A DNA stretch of 54,197 nucleotides from Hyphomonadaceae bacterium UBA5336 (lineage in GTDB: Bacteria > Pseudomonadota > Alphaproteobacteria > Caulobacterales > Hyphomonadaceae). A program made the position numbers and the translations under genes. Within the stretch, counting starts at the first letter, position 1. Each line of letters begins with the position of its first letter. The stretch is from positions 1 through 54,197 of the forward strand of contig DHQO01000027.1 in the NCBI GenBank assembly GCA_002408125.1. The letters run 5' to 3'. The notes below the pieces were generated by a model. It saw nothing but the letters and a program-made list of their open reading frames with translations, did not search any database and was not told the origin of the DNA. Positions 42,607 through 50,048 of this stretch are shown here, one piece after another.

Positions 42607-42699
42607 GATGCCTGCGCAGGCAGGCATCCATCTCCGGCAGATGCGGGCTGGCACTCCCGGTTCAAGCGGGTACCAGACACCTGCCTTCGCAGGTGTCTG
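42607..42699. repeat. Two-hairpin intergenic repeat (REP/BIME-like)
   Basis: GATGCCTGC-GCAG-GCAGGCATC (42607-42628) and CAGACACCTGC-CTTC-GCAGGTGTCTG (42674-42699) are two perfect stem-loops separated by 45 bases. Both contain the CCTG/CAGG core, and the pair of loops, GCAG and CTTC, matches the architecture of dispersed intergenic repeats seen in several alphaproteobacteria. The element lies between convergent genes and could also terminate both transcripts. Only one copy is in this window. Confidence 0.7.
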
Positions 42700-42735
42700 C
42701 GGAGAGATTAACAGCCGTTTGAGATGGTCCGGGCC

Positions 42736-43545
42736 CTATTCCTTCAGGTCGCGGAAGCGCCGGGACTGCTCGGCCATCACCGCGCGCGCGATCGGGTCGG
42801 GCAACAGCTTGGCAAGCGTGGCCAGCCCCTTGTTCTGGGCGCCGGGCACGACCACCGGCATGCCCCGGTCGACCGCGTCGAGCCCGGCTTCAACTACCGG
42901 GCCGGCCTGCATCCACATCCATTCCGGCGCCTGGTTGGTGCGCGCGCGCGTCCCGTTCACATCGTGGAACTCGGTCCAGGTCAGGCCCGGGCAAAGCGCG
43001 GTAACATGGATGTTGTAGCCTGCGCGTTTCGCCTCGGCATGGACGCTTTCGGAGAGTTTGATCAGCGCCGATTTCACCGGCGCATAGAGCGTATGCCCGG
43101 CCGAACCGGGCGTGTAGCCCACCAGCGAGGCGACATTGATGATCCGGCCATAGCCGTGCTCGACCATGTCCGGCAGCATCTTGTGCACCAGTTCGCAGGG
43201 CGCATTCAGCATCACGCGCAGGAAGGTCGCCTGCTCCTCCCAGCTGGTGTTGAAGAAGGTGCCGGGCAGGCCGTATCCGGCATTGTTGATCAGGGCGTCG
43301 GCATGCCGGCCGGTCTCTTGCAACTCGGCCAGGATACTGTCGACCGCGCCTTCGACCGCGAGATCCTGGGCGATGACCGTGGCGCTGATCTCGAACCGGT
43401 CTTCAAGCTCCAGCGCGAGTTTCTCCAGCCGGTCGGCCCGGCGCGCAGTCAGGGCGACATCCCATCCCCGCGCGGCATATTGCCGGGCGAATTCCGCGCC
43501 GATCCCCGCAGATGCGCCTGTTATCAATGCAAGCCGACGCGTCAT
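42736..43545 (-). CDS. Short-chain dehydrogenase/reductase (DltE/YqjQ-like)
   Basis: NAD(P)-dependent oxidoreductase of 269 residues. The Rossmann motif TGASAGIG is at about 9-16, NNAGYG at about 87-92, the catalytic Ser lies in NVASLVGY, and the Tyr-Lys pair is in YAPVKSAL. LTARRADRLEKLALELE indicates NADP preference (Arg after the second strand). The substrate is unknown. It converges on the epoxide-hydrolase-like gene across the two-hairpin repeat and is divergent from the DUF262 gene. Confidence 0.93.
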   Translation of the reverse strand: MTRRLALITGASAGIGAEFARQYAARGWDVALTARRADRLEKLALELEDRFEISATVIAQDLAVEGAVDSILAELQETGRHADALINNAGYGLPGTFFNTSWEEQATFLRVMLNAPCELVHKMLPDMVEHGYGRIINVASLVGYTPGSAGHTLYAPVKSALIKLSESVHAEAKRAGYNIHVTALCPGLTWTEFHDVNGTRARTNQAPEWMWMQAGPVVEAGLDAVDRGMPVVVPGAQNKGLATLAKLLPDPIARAVMAEQSRRFRDLKE

Positions 43546-43589
43546 GTGGGACCTCCAATTGAATTACACGCACACACTGGGTTGCGCCC

Positions 43590-45389
43590 GTGTCATCGGC
43601 GAGGTTCACTAGGGCGATCAGCTGCCGCGGAACCCCGACCTTGAGCGTTGTCTATGCCGAAACCCTGAACACGGAAAGCCTGTGGCAGGGCGTTCGCGCC
43701 AAACCGGCCGACGTCCAGCGCGATTTCCAGTGGGGGGATGAACAGACGGGACAGCTCCTGTCAGATCTCCAGCGCGCCGTGGACGAAGGCGCCAATGCCT
43801 ATTTTCTGGGCTCGGTCATCGCCAGCCGCCACCACCACACGCTGATCATCTATGATGGCCTGCAGCGGCTGACGGCGCTGACCGTACTGATGGCCGTGCT
43901 GCGCGACCATCCCAAGACCGAAGAGGCGCTGGCCGAGCGCCTTGAGGCGTGCGTCTCCGACGATGACGGCTTCCGCCTCTTCGTGCCCCATGCCACGCCG
44001 GCGCTCGATATCGAGGTGCAACAGCGCGGGGAGGCCGGCAAGATCCGTCGCCGCCACCTGCAGCAGGCCTGCGCCAAGCAGATCCGCTTTGCCGCCAGCC
44101 TCTTCCGCAAGCGCCTGAAACAGATGGAAGCGAGCGAGATCAACGCCCTCGGCCAGTTCCTCCTGCGCAAGACCATGCTGATCGTCATCGAGGTGAACGA
44201 TATCGATCTGGCGCGGCAGATCTTCGTGACCACAAACACCCGCGGCCTCGGCCTGTCGGAGGCCGAGATCTTCAAGGGCCAGCTGGTGGAACTGGCCGCG
44301 CCCTTCGGGCTCGACCGGCAAGTGCTGACACTGTGGAAGCAACTCTCCGTACACGACGCCCAGATCGACAATTTCCTCCGTGCCGTGGACTTTCTGGAAC
44401 GGGGACGGACGATCACGGATGGCAGCCTGCTCTACCTGACAGACCGGCTACGCGAGCACGCCGCCGAGGACCCGGCCTCGCTCGGCCAGTGGCTCGACCT
44501 TCTCGAACAGCGCTTCAAGGCCTGGCGCCTGTTGATCCACGGGCTCAACACGCCCGATGCCGAAGCCCTCGACGTGGCACTGGCGCGCTTGCGCCTGTTC
44601 AAATGGCCGGAATGGCATCCCCTGGCACTTGAGCTGATGGTGCGGTTCCGCGAGAGCAAGGCGCGCGGGCGCCAGACTATCGCCGCCCAGCGTATCCGCA
44701 AGCTCGCCACACGCTGCATGGGCCTGCAGCTGGCCGAGTTCGAACCGCATGAGCGCGCCAAGATCTTCCGCAATGCCCTCACCGAGCTACGTGGCGGCTA
44801 TGACCCGATGGAAGGCGCCCTGCGCCTGCGCGCCAGCCATATTGCGCGCCTGAAGACCAATCTTCATGGCGATCAGGCCGACCGCAGCCAGAACCTCAGC
44901 CTCCTGCGCTGGCTGGAAGGGGAACTGGCCGGCGACGGCCGGATCGACCATCTCCAGAACACTTCCGTTGAACACATCCTGCCGCGCAATCCCGCGCCGG
45001 GATCGGACTGGGAAATCGACATTCCAGATGAGGCCGAACGCCAGGCAGCCTGTCACGCGCTCGGCAATCTCTGCCTGATGCCGCACAGTTTCAACGAGTC
45101 CCGGCTCGGCAATCAGGACTATGCCGGCAAGCGCAAGGCCGTGCAGAATGCCAGCCCCGAAGACGGACTCGGCCATTTCCGGCTGATCCATTCGGCTTTC
45201 AGCCAGCCACGCTGGACGCTGGAGGCGATCAATTCACGGACCGACTGGATTCGCCGCCTGATCCTGGAAAAACTGGACCTGTTAGCCACGCCGGAACCAG
45301 AGGACGACACGCCGGATGAACCCGAGGGCCGCCCGGTCGAGGTCGAAACCGCCCGGCTTCAGGACAGCCCTTCGCGGCCGATGGCGTAG
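43590..45389 (+). CDS. DUF262-DUF1524 protein (GmrSD-like, possible anti-phage nuclease)
   Basis: A single protein of up to 599 residues. The N-terminal DUF262 (ParB/sulfiredoxin-like NTPase) part has VQRDFQWGDEQ, YFLGSVI and DGLQRLTAL (Asp89-Arg93, a variant of DGQQR), plus FVTTNTRGLGLSEAEIFKGQL. The C-terminal DUF1524 HNH-type nuclease part has SVEHILPRNP (His462) and LGNLCLMPHSFNESRLGNQDYAGKRKAV. Fused GmrS/GmrD proteins of this kind are type IV restriction enzymes that cut modified phage DNA, so a defence role is plausible but inferred. Start is uncertain: GTG at 43590, or TTG at 43641 nearer the conserved region. It stands alone between housekeeping genes and overlaps accA tail-to-tail by 31 bases. 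Confidence 0.85.
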   Translation: MSSARFTRAISCRGTPTLSVVYAETLNTESLWQGVRAKPADVQRDFQWGDEQTGQLLSDLQRAVDEGANAYFLGSVIASRHHHTLIIYDGLQRLTALTVLMAVLRDHPKTEEALAERLEACVSDDDGFRLFVPHATPALDIEVQQRGEAGKIRRRHLQQACAKQIRFAASLFRKRLKQMEASEINALGQFLLRKTMLIVIEVNDIDLARQIFVTTNTRGLGLSEAEIFKGQLVELAAPFGLDRQVLTLWKQLSVHDAQIDNFLRAVDFLERGRTITDGSLLYLTDRLREHAAEDPASLGQWLDLLEQRFKAWRLLIHGLNTPDAEALDVALARLRLFKWPEWHPLALELMVRFRESKARGRQTIAAQRIRKLATRCMGLQLAEFEPHERAKIFRNALTELRGGYDPMEGALRLRASHIARLKTNLHGDQADRSQNLSLLRWLEGELAGDGRIDHLQNTSVEHILPRNPAPGSDWEIDIPDEAERQAACHALGNLCLMPHSFNESRLGNQDYAGKRKAVQNASPEDGLGHFRLIHSAFSQPRWTLEAINSRTDWIRRLILEKLDLLATPEPEDDTPDEPEGRPVEVETARLQDSPSRPMA

Positions 45390-46321
45390 AACCGCTCGCG
45401 GCGCTGGCGTTTCAGTTCGATCGCGCTGAGACCTTCCAGACCGCGCAGGGCCTTCTGGATCGCCTTGCCGGCCGCCTGCATCGCCTTGGCCGGATCGCGA
45501 TGGGCTCCGCCCAGCGGCTCGCGGACAATCTCGTCGACAATCCCGAGCGTTTTCAGGTCTGTCGCGGTGATCTTCATCGCCTCGGCGGCATCGCGCGCCT
45601 TCTCCGCATCGCGATAGAGGATCGAGGCGCAGCCTTCCGGCGAGATCACCGAATAGATCGAGTGCTCCATGATCAGCACCTGGTTGGCCGCGGCGATGGC
45701 AATCGCCCCGCCCGAACCGCCCTCGCCGATGATCAGCGAGATGATCGGCACCGGCAGGGTGAGGCAGCGCTGGGTCGAGCGCGCGATGGCCTCGGCCTGG
45801 CCACGCTCCTCGCCCGCCTTGCCGGGATAGGCCCCAGCGGTGTCGACAAAGGTGATGACCGGCAGGGAGAACCGCTCGGCGAGGTTCATCAGGCGCACCG
45901 CCTTGCGGTAGCCTTCCGGGTGCGCCATGCCGAAATTGTGCCGGATGCGGCTTTCGGTGTTGTGGCCCTTCTCATGGCCCATCACGACGACAGAGCGGCC
46001 CTTGAACGTCGCAAGTCCGCCAAGCACCGCCTCGTCATTGCCGAAGACCCGGTCGCCGGCCAGTTCCTGATAGTCCTCGAACAACTCGTCGAGATAGTCG
46101 AGGAAATGCGGGCGGTCGGGATGGCGCGCGACCTGGGTTTTCCGCCATGGCGAGAGGTTCTTGTAGAGATCCTTGAGCTGCTTTTCCGATTTCTCGCGCA
46201 GCTTGCCCAGTTCCTCGGTTATGGAGGGGCCGTCATCGGAGGCATCGACAGCTTCCAGTTCGGCAATCTTGGCCTGGAGCTCGGCGATGGGCTTTTCGAA
46301 TTCGAGATAGGTCGTAGGCAT
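45359..46321 (-). CDS. accA: Acetyl-CoA carboxylase carboxyltransferase subunit alpha
   Basis: Cytoplasmic subunit that, with AccD, transfers carboxyl from biotin to acetyl-CoA to make malonyl-CoA for fatty-acid synthesis. It has 320 residues, the usual length, starting MPTTYLEFEKPIAELQAKI and containing LAGDRVFGNDEAVLGGLA, the GGSGGAIAIAAANQVLIMEHSIYSVISPEGCASILYRD region and the helical C-terminus. An open frame continues upstream to 46546, but the family start is at 46321. Its 3' end overlaps the DUF262 gene by 31 bases. Confidence 0.97.
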   Translation of the reverse strand: MPTTYLEFEKPIAELQAKIAELEAVDASDDGPSITEELGKLREKSEKQLKDLYKNLSPWRKTQVARHPDRPHFLDYLDELFEDYQELAGDRVFGNDEAVLGGLATFKGRSVVVMGHEKGHNTESRIRHNFGMAHPEGYRKAVRLMNLAERFSLPVITFVDTAGAYPGKAGEERGQAEAIARSTQRCLTLPVPIISLIIGEGGSGGAIAIAAANQVLIMEHSIYSVISPEGCASILYRDAEKARDAAEAMKITATDLKTLGIVDEIVREPLGGAHRDPAKAMQAAGKAIQKALRGLEGLSAIELKRQRRERFYAIGREGLS

Positions 46322-46361
46322 GGGGCCACTCTTACTGTGCATCGCGGCGGACAGGAAGCCC

Positions 46362-46895
46362 TCAAGCGCCGCTTTGAGGCGGTTCGCGGTGATAGACGGT
46401 GACAGTCGCGTCGCCAAGCTGGCCGAAGGAGGTCTCGCAATAGCCCTGCTTTTCCGCGATGCGGACAGAGGCGGCATTCTCCGGCGAGATGATACAGACC
46501 GACCGCGTGGGTCGGGCACCGTCGAGCCAGGCATGGATGGTGACAACGGCCTCGCTGGCCAGCCCGCGCCCCCAATGGTCGGGCGCGATGATCCAGCCGG
46601 CTTCGGGCAGGCCGGAGATATCCGGCGTCATGCCGCGCTGGAAATCGGCAAAGCCAACCTCGCCAATGAGGGCGCCGTTCCCCCGGTCACAGGCGGCCCA
46701 GTAGCCGAAGCCGAGCAGGTCCCACATGCCGGCCGAGCGCAGGATGGTGGTCCACACATCGGTGCGCGTGCGCGTCCCGCCGGTGAACCTCGCCACGCGC
46801 TCATCTGCGCGGATGGCGGAGAGCGCATCAAGATCCTCGGCCCGAAAAGGTCGCAGGATCAGATGCTCGGATTCAAGCGTAGGACACTCAGGCAT
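46362..46895 (-). CDS. GNAT-family N-acetyltransferase (RimJ/RimL-like)
   Basis: A 177-residue acetyl-CoA-dependent transferase. The opening LESEHLILRPFRAEDLDAL is typical of the RimJ/RimL branch, which acetylates N-terminal or small-molecule amines. The acetyl-CoA-binding motif A is the stretch IIAPDHWGRGLASEAV (Gly-rich turn WGRGLA), and the NAASVRIAEKQGY segment is motif B. The substrate is unknown. It lies between accA and leuB on the same strand with gaps of 40 and 18 bases, so cotranscription of leuD-leuB-GNAT-accA is possible. Confidence 0.9.
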   Translation of the reverse strand: MPECPTLESEHLILRPFRAEDLDALSAIRADERVARFTGGTRTRTDVWTTILRSAGMWDLLGFGYWAACDRGNGALIGEVGFADFQRGMTPDISGLPEAGWIIAPDHWGRGLASEAVVTIHAWLDGARPTRSVCIISPENAASVRIAEKQGYCETSFGQLGDATVTVYHREPPQSGA

Positions 46896-46913
46896 CGCGG
46901 GACGGCCAGTGCG

Positions 46914-47969
46914 CTAGAGCCCCGCCAGGATGGCGTTGCACATGTCTTCGGTCGAGAGCGACCCGCCGAGATCGCGGGTCCGCGCGCCGGAATCCAGAGC
47001 CCGGGCGACAGCATCGCGCACCTTGTCAGCCGCCTCGACCCGGCCGAGCGACCAGCGCAGCGCCATTGCCAGCGACAGGATCATGGCGCTGGGATTGGCG
47101 AACCCCTGGCCGGCAATGTCCGGCGCCGAGCCGTGTACCGGTTCGAACAGGCCCGGCGTACCAGGCGCGCCAATGGAAGCCGATGGCAGCATGCCGATCG
47201 AGCCGGTCAGCATGGCCGCAGCATCGGAGAGAATGTCGCCGAAGAGATTGTCGGCGAGGATGACATCGAACTGTTTCGGCTTGCGCACCAGTTCCATGGC
47301 GCAGGCATCGGCCAGCATATGGGAGAGCGCCACGCCCTCGCCCTCCTTGGCGTGCACGGCAGTCACTTCCTGGCGCCAGAACAGGCCCGATTCCATCACA
47401 TTGGACTTGTCCACAGAAGTCAGCCTGCCACCGCGCCCCCGCGCGATATCCATCGCCACACGGGTGATGCGCTCGACTTCAGGAGCAGTGTATACTGACG
47501 TCTCATAGCCGCGTCGCACGCCGTTCTCATCCGTATCGATCCCGCGCGGCTCACCGAAATAGACCCCACCCGTCAGCTCACGGACGATCATGATGTCGAG
47601 GCCCTCGACCATTTCATGCTTCAGCGAAGAGGCTTCCGCCAGGGCGGGGAAGCAGAATGCCGGGCGGAGATTGGCGAAGACGTCCAGTTCCTTGCGCAAG
47701 CGCAGGAGCCCCATTTCAGGGCGCTTGTCGCGCGGCACATCAGTCCATTTCGGCCCGCCCACCGCGCCCAGCAGGACCGCATCGGAGGCCTTGGCACGCT
47801 TCAGGGTGTCATCGCTGAGCGGCGTGCCATGGGCATCATAGGCCGACCCGCCAACAAGGTCGGTCTGGATCAGCAGGTCCGGCGCGACCGCCTGGGCCAC
47901 GCGCACGGCGGCGGCGGCGACTTCCGGTCCAATCCCGTCTCCGGGCAATAGTAAAAGAGTCTGGGTCAT
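46914..47969 (-). CDS. leuB: 3-isopropylmalate dehydrogenase
   Basis: NAD-dependent oxidative decarboxylase of leucine biosynthesis. It has 351 residues, the normal length. LLLPGDGIGPEV at the N-terminus, LLRLRKELDVFANLRPA, RELTGGVYFGEPRG (the leuB-specific loop), VDKSNVM, and EPVHGSAPDIAGQG FANP near the NAD site are all diagnostic. The start overlaps the leuD stop by four bases, so leuD and leuB are translationally coupled. Confidence 0.97.
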   Translation of the reverse strand: MTQTLLLLPGDGIGPEVAAAAVRVAQAVAPDLLIQTDLVGGSAYDAHGTPLSDDTLKRAKASDAVLLGAVGGPKWTDVPRDKRPEMGLLRLRKELDVFANLRPAFCFPALAEASSLKHEMVEGLDIMIVRELTGGVYFGEPRGIDTDENGVRRGYETSVYTAPEVERITRVAMDIARGRGGRLTSVDKSNVMESGLFWRQEVTAVHAKEGEGVALSHMLADACAMELVRKPKQFDVILADNLFGDILSDAAAMLTGSIGMLPSASIGAPGTPGLFEPVHGSAPDIAGQGFANPSAMILSLAMALRWSLGRVEAADKVRDAVARALDSGARTRDLGGSLSTEDMCNAILAGL

Positions 47970-48595
47970 GCGGATTTTTCCAGCCAGGGGGTCATGAGCC
48001 GGCGCTGGCTCTCATAATCGGAAATGGCGCCTTCCGATTTCAGGCTTGTGCCGATTTCATCAAGGCCCGCCATCAGGTTCGCCTTGCGGCCGGGATCGAC
48101 CTCGAAGTGGTGGGTTTCGCCATCAGGCGTGGTCACGGTCTGGGTGTCCAGGTCGACCTCGAAGACATGGTTGGCGCCGCCGGCCTGGGCGGCCAGGGCA
48201 TTGCAGACCTCGACCGGCAGGATCACCGGAAGGATGCCGTTCTTGTAGCAGTTATTGTGGAAGATATCTGCAAAGCCCGGCGCGATGACACAGGAGATGC
48301 CCTGATCCAGCAGCGCCCAGGGCGCATGCTCGCGCGAGGAACCGCAACCGAAATTTTCCCCTGCAATCAGGATATTGGCGCCTTTGTAAGCCGGCCGGTT
48401 CAGGACGAAGTCTGGATCCGGCGAGCCATCTTCCAGGGTCTTGAGTTCATGGAACAGGCCGACCGAGAGCCCCTCGCGCTCGGTTGTCTTCAGGAACTGT
48501 TTCGGGATGATCATGTCGGTGTCGACATTAGCCATGAGCTGGCCACCATCGGTCAGCGGCGCGGCCGTGCCGGTGAGTTTCTTGAACGCTTTCAT
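47966..48595 (-). CDS. leuD: 3-isopropylmalate dehydratase small subunit
   Basis: Small subunit of isopropylmalate isomerase, which needs the iron-sulfur large subunit LeuC. It has 209 residues. NVDTDMIIPKQFLKT, NILIAGENFGCGSSREHAPWAL and FADIFHNNCYKNGILPV are the conserved swivel-domain motifs. Its stop overlaps the leuB start. leuC, often directly upstream, is not next to it: the neighbour on that side is a VOC gene. The 102-base gap upstream holds no recognised leader peptide or attenuator, and no strong ribosome site precedes the ATG. Confidence 0.96.
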   Translation of the reverse strand: MKAFKKLTGTAAPLTDGGQLMANVDTDMIIPKQFLKTTEREGLSVGLFHELKTLEDGSPDPDFVLNRPAYKGANILIAGENFGCGSSREHAPWALLDQGISCVIAPGFADIFHNNCYKNGILPVILPVEVCNALAAQAGGANHVFEVDLDTQTVTTPDGETHHFEVDPGRKANLMAGLDEIGTSLKSEGAISDYESQRRLMTPWLEKSA

Positions 48596-48697
48596 GGCGG
48601 TGGATGTAACGCCGGGGCCTGGAATTGAACAGAGCCGAAACGTATCCGGGGGCGTGATTTCTTGTCGCCGGCCGGATTCGGGGCAGTGATCGCGCGT

Positions 48698-49537
48698 TTA
48701 CACACCAATGAACAGGGTCGGCACGCCGAGTGTGTCCCTGCGCAGGGTGAAGACGCGGGTGCCCGGCTTGCGCCCGATGCGGACCTGCGAGATGTCCGCA
48801 CCCCGCGCGCTCAGCCGGGCATGGGCGGCGTCGAGATCCTCCACCGCCCAGGTCAAGCCCCAGATCGTATCAGGCGCGCCGGGATCATGGGCCTCGCCCA
48901 GCCGGTGGATCACCTCCAGCGTCAGACCGCCCGTGCGGAAAAAGAGAAAGCGCGTGCCCCACTGCTCTGCCGTGCGGTCGAGCGCGAAGCGCAGGCCCAG
49001 CCGCGCGCCATAAAGCGCCACGGCGCGTTCGGGATTGGGCGTCGTGATCACCGCATGATCGAGCCGGGAGACCTGGTCGGGCGGGGCATCCGGCACAGAT
49101 GGCGGGGCATCCTGGGCCAGCATGAAGGTCTTCACCCCGGCGCACACCGCATCGGAGCAGCGAAACCGTTTCCAGCTGCGCACCGCGCCAGTTTCGCGAT
49201 GTCTCGCATTCCCCGCACCGATCTCGCCCGGCATCAGGCCGCGGCGCGTCAGTATGCGATGAGCCTCATCAATATCGTCGGTGGCAAAGACCAGGCTGGT
49301 GAGGCGCGGCCCGCCCACCTCCAGCAGCTCGGCCAGCCGCTCGCCGACCGGCCCGCCGCCAGACGGGGCCATCAGTTCCAGCGCGCAATTGCCCGTGCGG
49401 AACTGAGCCGTAGCCGTGCCCGCCTCGCCATCCTGGCTGACCCAGTCCGGGCCGCGCCCGAAGACAGCGGTGTAGGTTTCGATGCCGGCGTCTATCTCCG
49501 GGCAGATCAGGACGACATGGTCGAGACCTGTGATCAT
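48698..49537 (-). CDS. Two-domain VOC (glyoxalase-like) protein
   Basis: A 279-residue protein with two vicinal-oxygen-chelate halves: TGLDHVVLICPEIDAGIETYTAVFG at residues 3-27 and SRLDHAVITTPNPERAVALYGARLG in the second half (about 157-181). Each half continues with a partner strand such as ALELMAPSG and TLEVIHRLG. The pattern resembles the Glyoxalase_3-like or dioxygenase-type tandem VOC proteins; substrate and metal are unknown. The ATG at 49537 overlaps the stop of the Fur-type gene (ATGA), so the two form an operon. A longer open frame to 49666 is rejected because it lies within the fur gene. Confidence 0.85.
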   Translation of the reverse strand: MITGLDHVVLICPEIDAGIETYTAVFGRGPDWVSQDGEAGTATAQFRTGNCALELMAPSGGGPVGERLAELLEVGGPRLTSLVFATDDIDEAHRILTRRGLMPGEIGAGNARHRETGAVRSWKRFRCSDAVCAGVKTFMLAQDAPPSVPDAPPDQVSRLDHAVITTPNPERAVALYGARLGLRFALDRTAEQWGTRFLFFRTGGLTLEVIHRLGEAHDPGAPDTIWGLTWAVEDLDAAHARLSARGADISQVRIGRKPGTRVFTLRRDTLGVPTLFIGV

Positions 49538-50010
49538 GCAGCGCAGGTCCGGCACAGGCCCCGCGCTTCGATCACGGCGCGCGAAAGCGTAAAGCCGGCC
49601 GCTTCGGTCTCGCTTTTCAGGGCTTCGGTGGTGGTCACCGAATGCAGCTCTTCGGCGCGCCCGCATTTCTCGCAGATCAGGAAGATGGCCGAGTGGCGAT
49701 GACTGGCATGGCCGCAGGCGACATAAGCGTTCAGGCTCTCGATCTTGTGGGCAAGGCCAAGCTCCTGGAGGAAATCGAGCGCGCGGTAGACGGTCGGCGG
49801 CTTGGCCGAGCCTTCCCCGTCCAGGCGTTCGAGCAGGTCATAGGCCTTGGCCGGCTCGGGCGCCTCGATCAGGAGCTGCAGCACCTTGCGCCGGATGCGC
49901 GTCATGCGTTGGCCGCGCGCCTCGGCGATCTCGTCGGCCACGGCGAGAAACGCCTCGGTCTCTTCCGGGCTGCAGGGCGTATTGGCGTGAGCATGGGCTG
50001 TATCAGACAT
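49534..50010 (-). CDS. Fur-family metalloregulator, Zur-like
   Basis: A 158-residue transcriptional repressor. The N-terminal winged helix contains RMTRIRRKVLQLLIEAPEPAKAYDLLERLDGEGSAKPPTVYRALDFLQELGLAHKIESLNAYVAC (about 28-92). The C-terminal metal-binding part has HRHSAIFLICEKCGRAEELHS and a terminal CRTC, giving two CxxC pairs for structural zinc. The spacing and the CEKCGRAEE wording are closer to Zur than to Fur, so zinc homeostasis is the best guess. The ATG at 50010 has CGAGGC just upstream. It lies 38 bases behind gltB and overlaps the VOC gene. No Zur box was found near it. Confidence 0.85.
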   Translation of the reverse strand: MSDTAHAHANTPCSPEETEAFLAVADEIAEARGQRMTRIRRKVLQLLIEAPEPAKAYDLLERLDGEGSAKPPTVYRALDFLQELGLAHKIESLNAYVACGHASHRHSAIFLICEKCGRAEELHSVTTTEALKSETEAAGFTLSRAVIEARGLCRTCAA

Positions 50011-50017
50011 GCCTCGA

Positions 50018-50037
50018 TTGTCCGGCGTTTTGGACAA
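50018..50037 (-). promoter_or_regulatory. Short hairpin between gltB and the Fur/Zur-like gene
   Basis: TTGTCC (50018-50023) and GGACAA (50032-50037) form a perfect six-base palindrome with an eight-base spacer in the 38-base gap. It may be an RNA hairpin or an operator just ahead of the regulator start. The T-rich run lies on its upstream side on the minus strand, so it does not look like an intrinsic terminator for gltB. Confidence 0.35.
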
Positions 50038-50048
50038 AAAGGGAAGTG

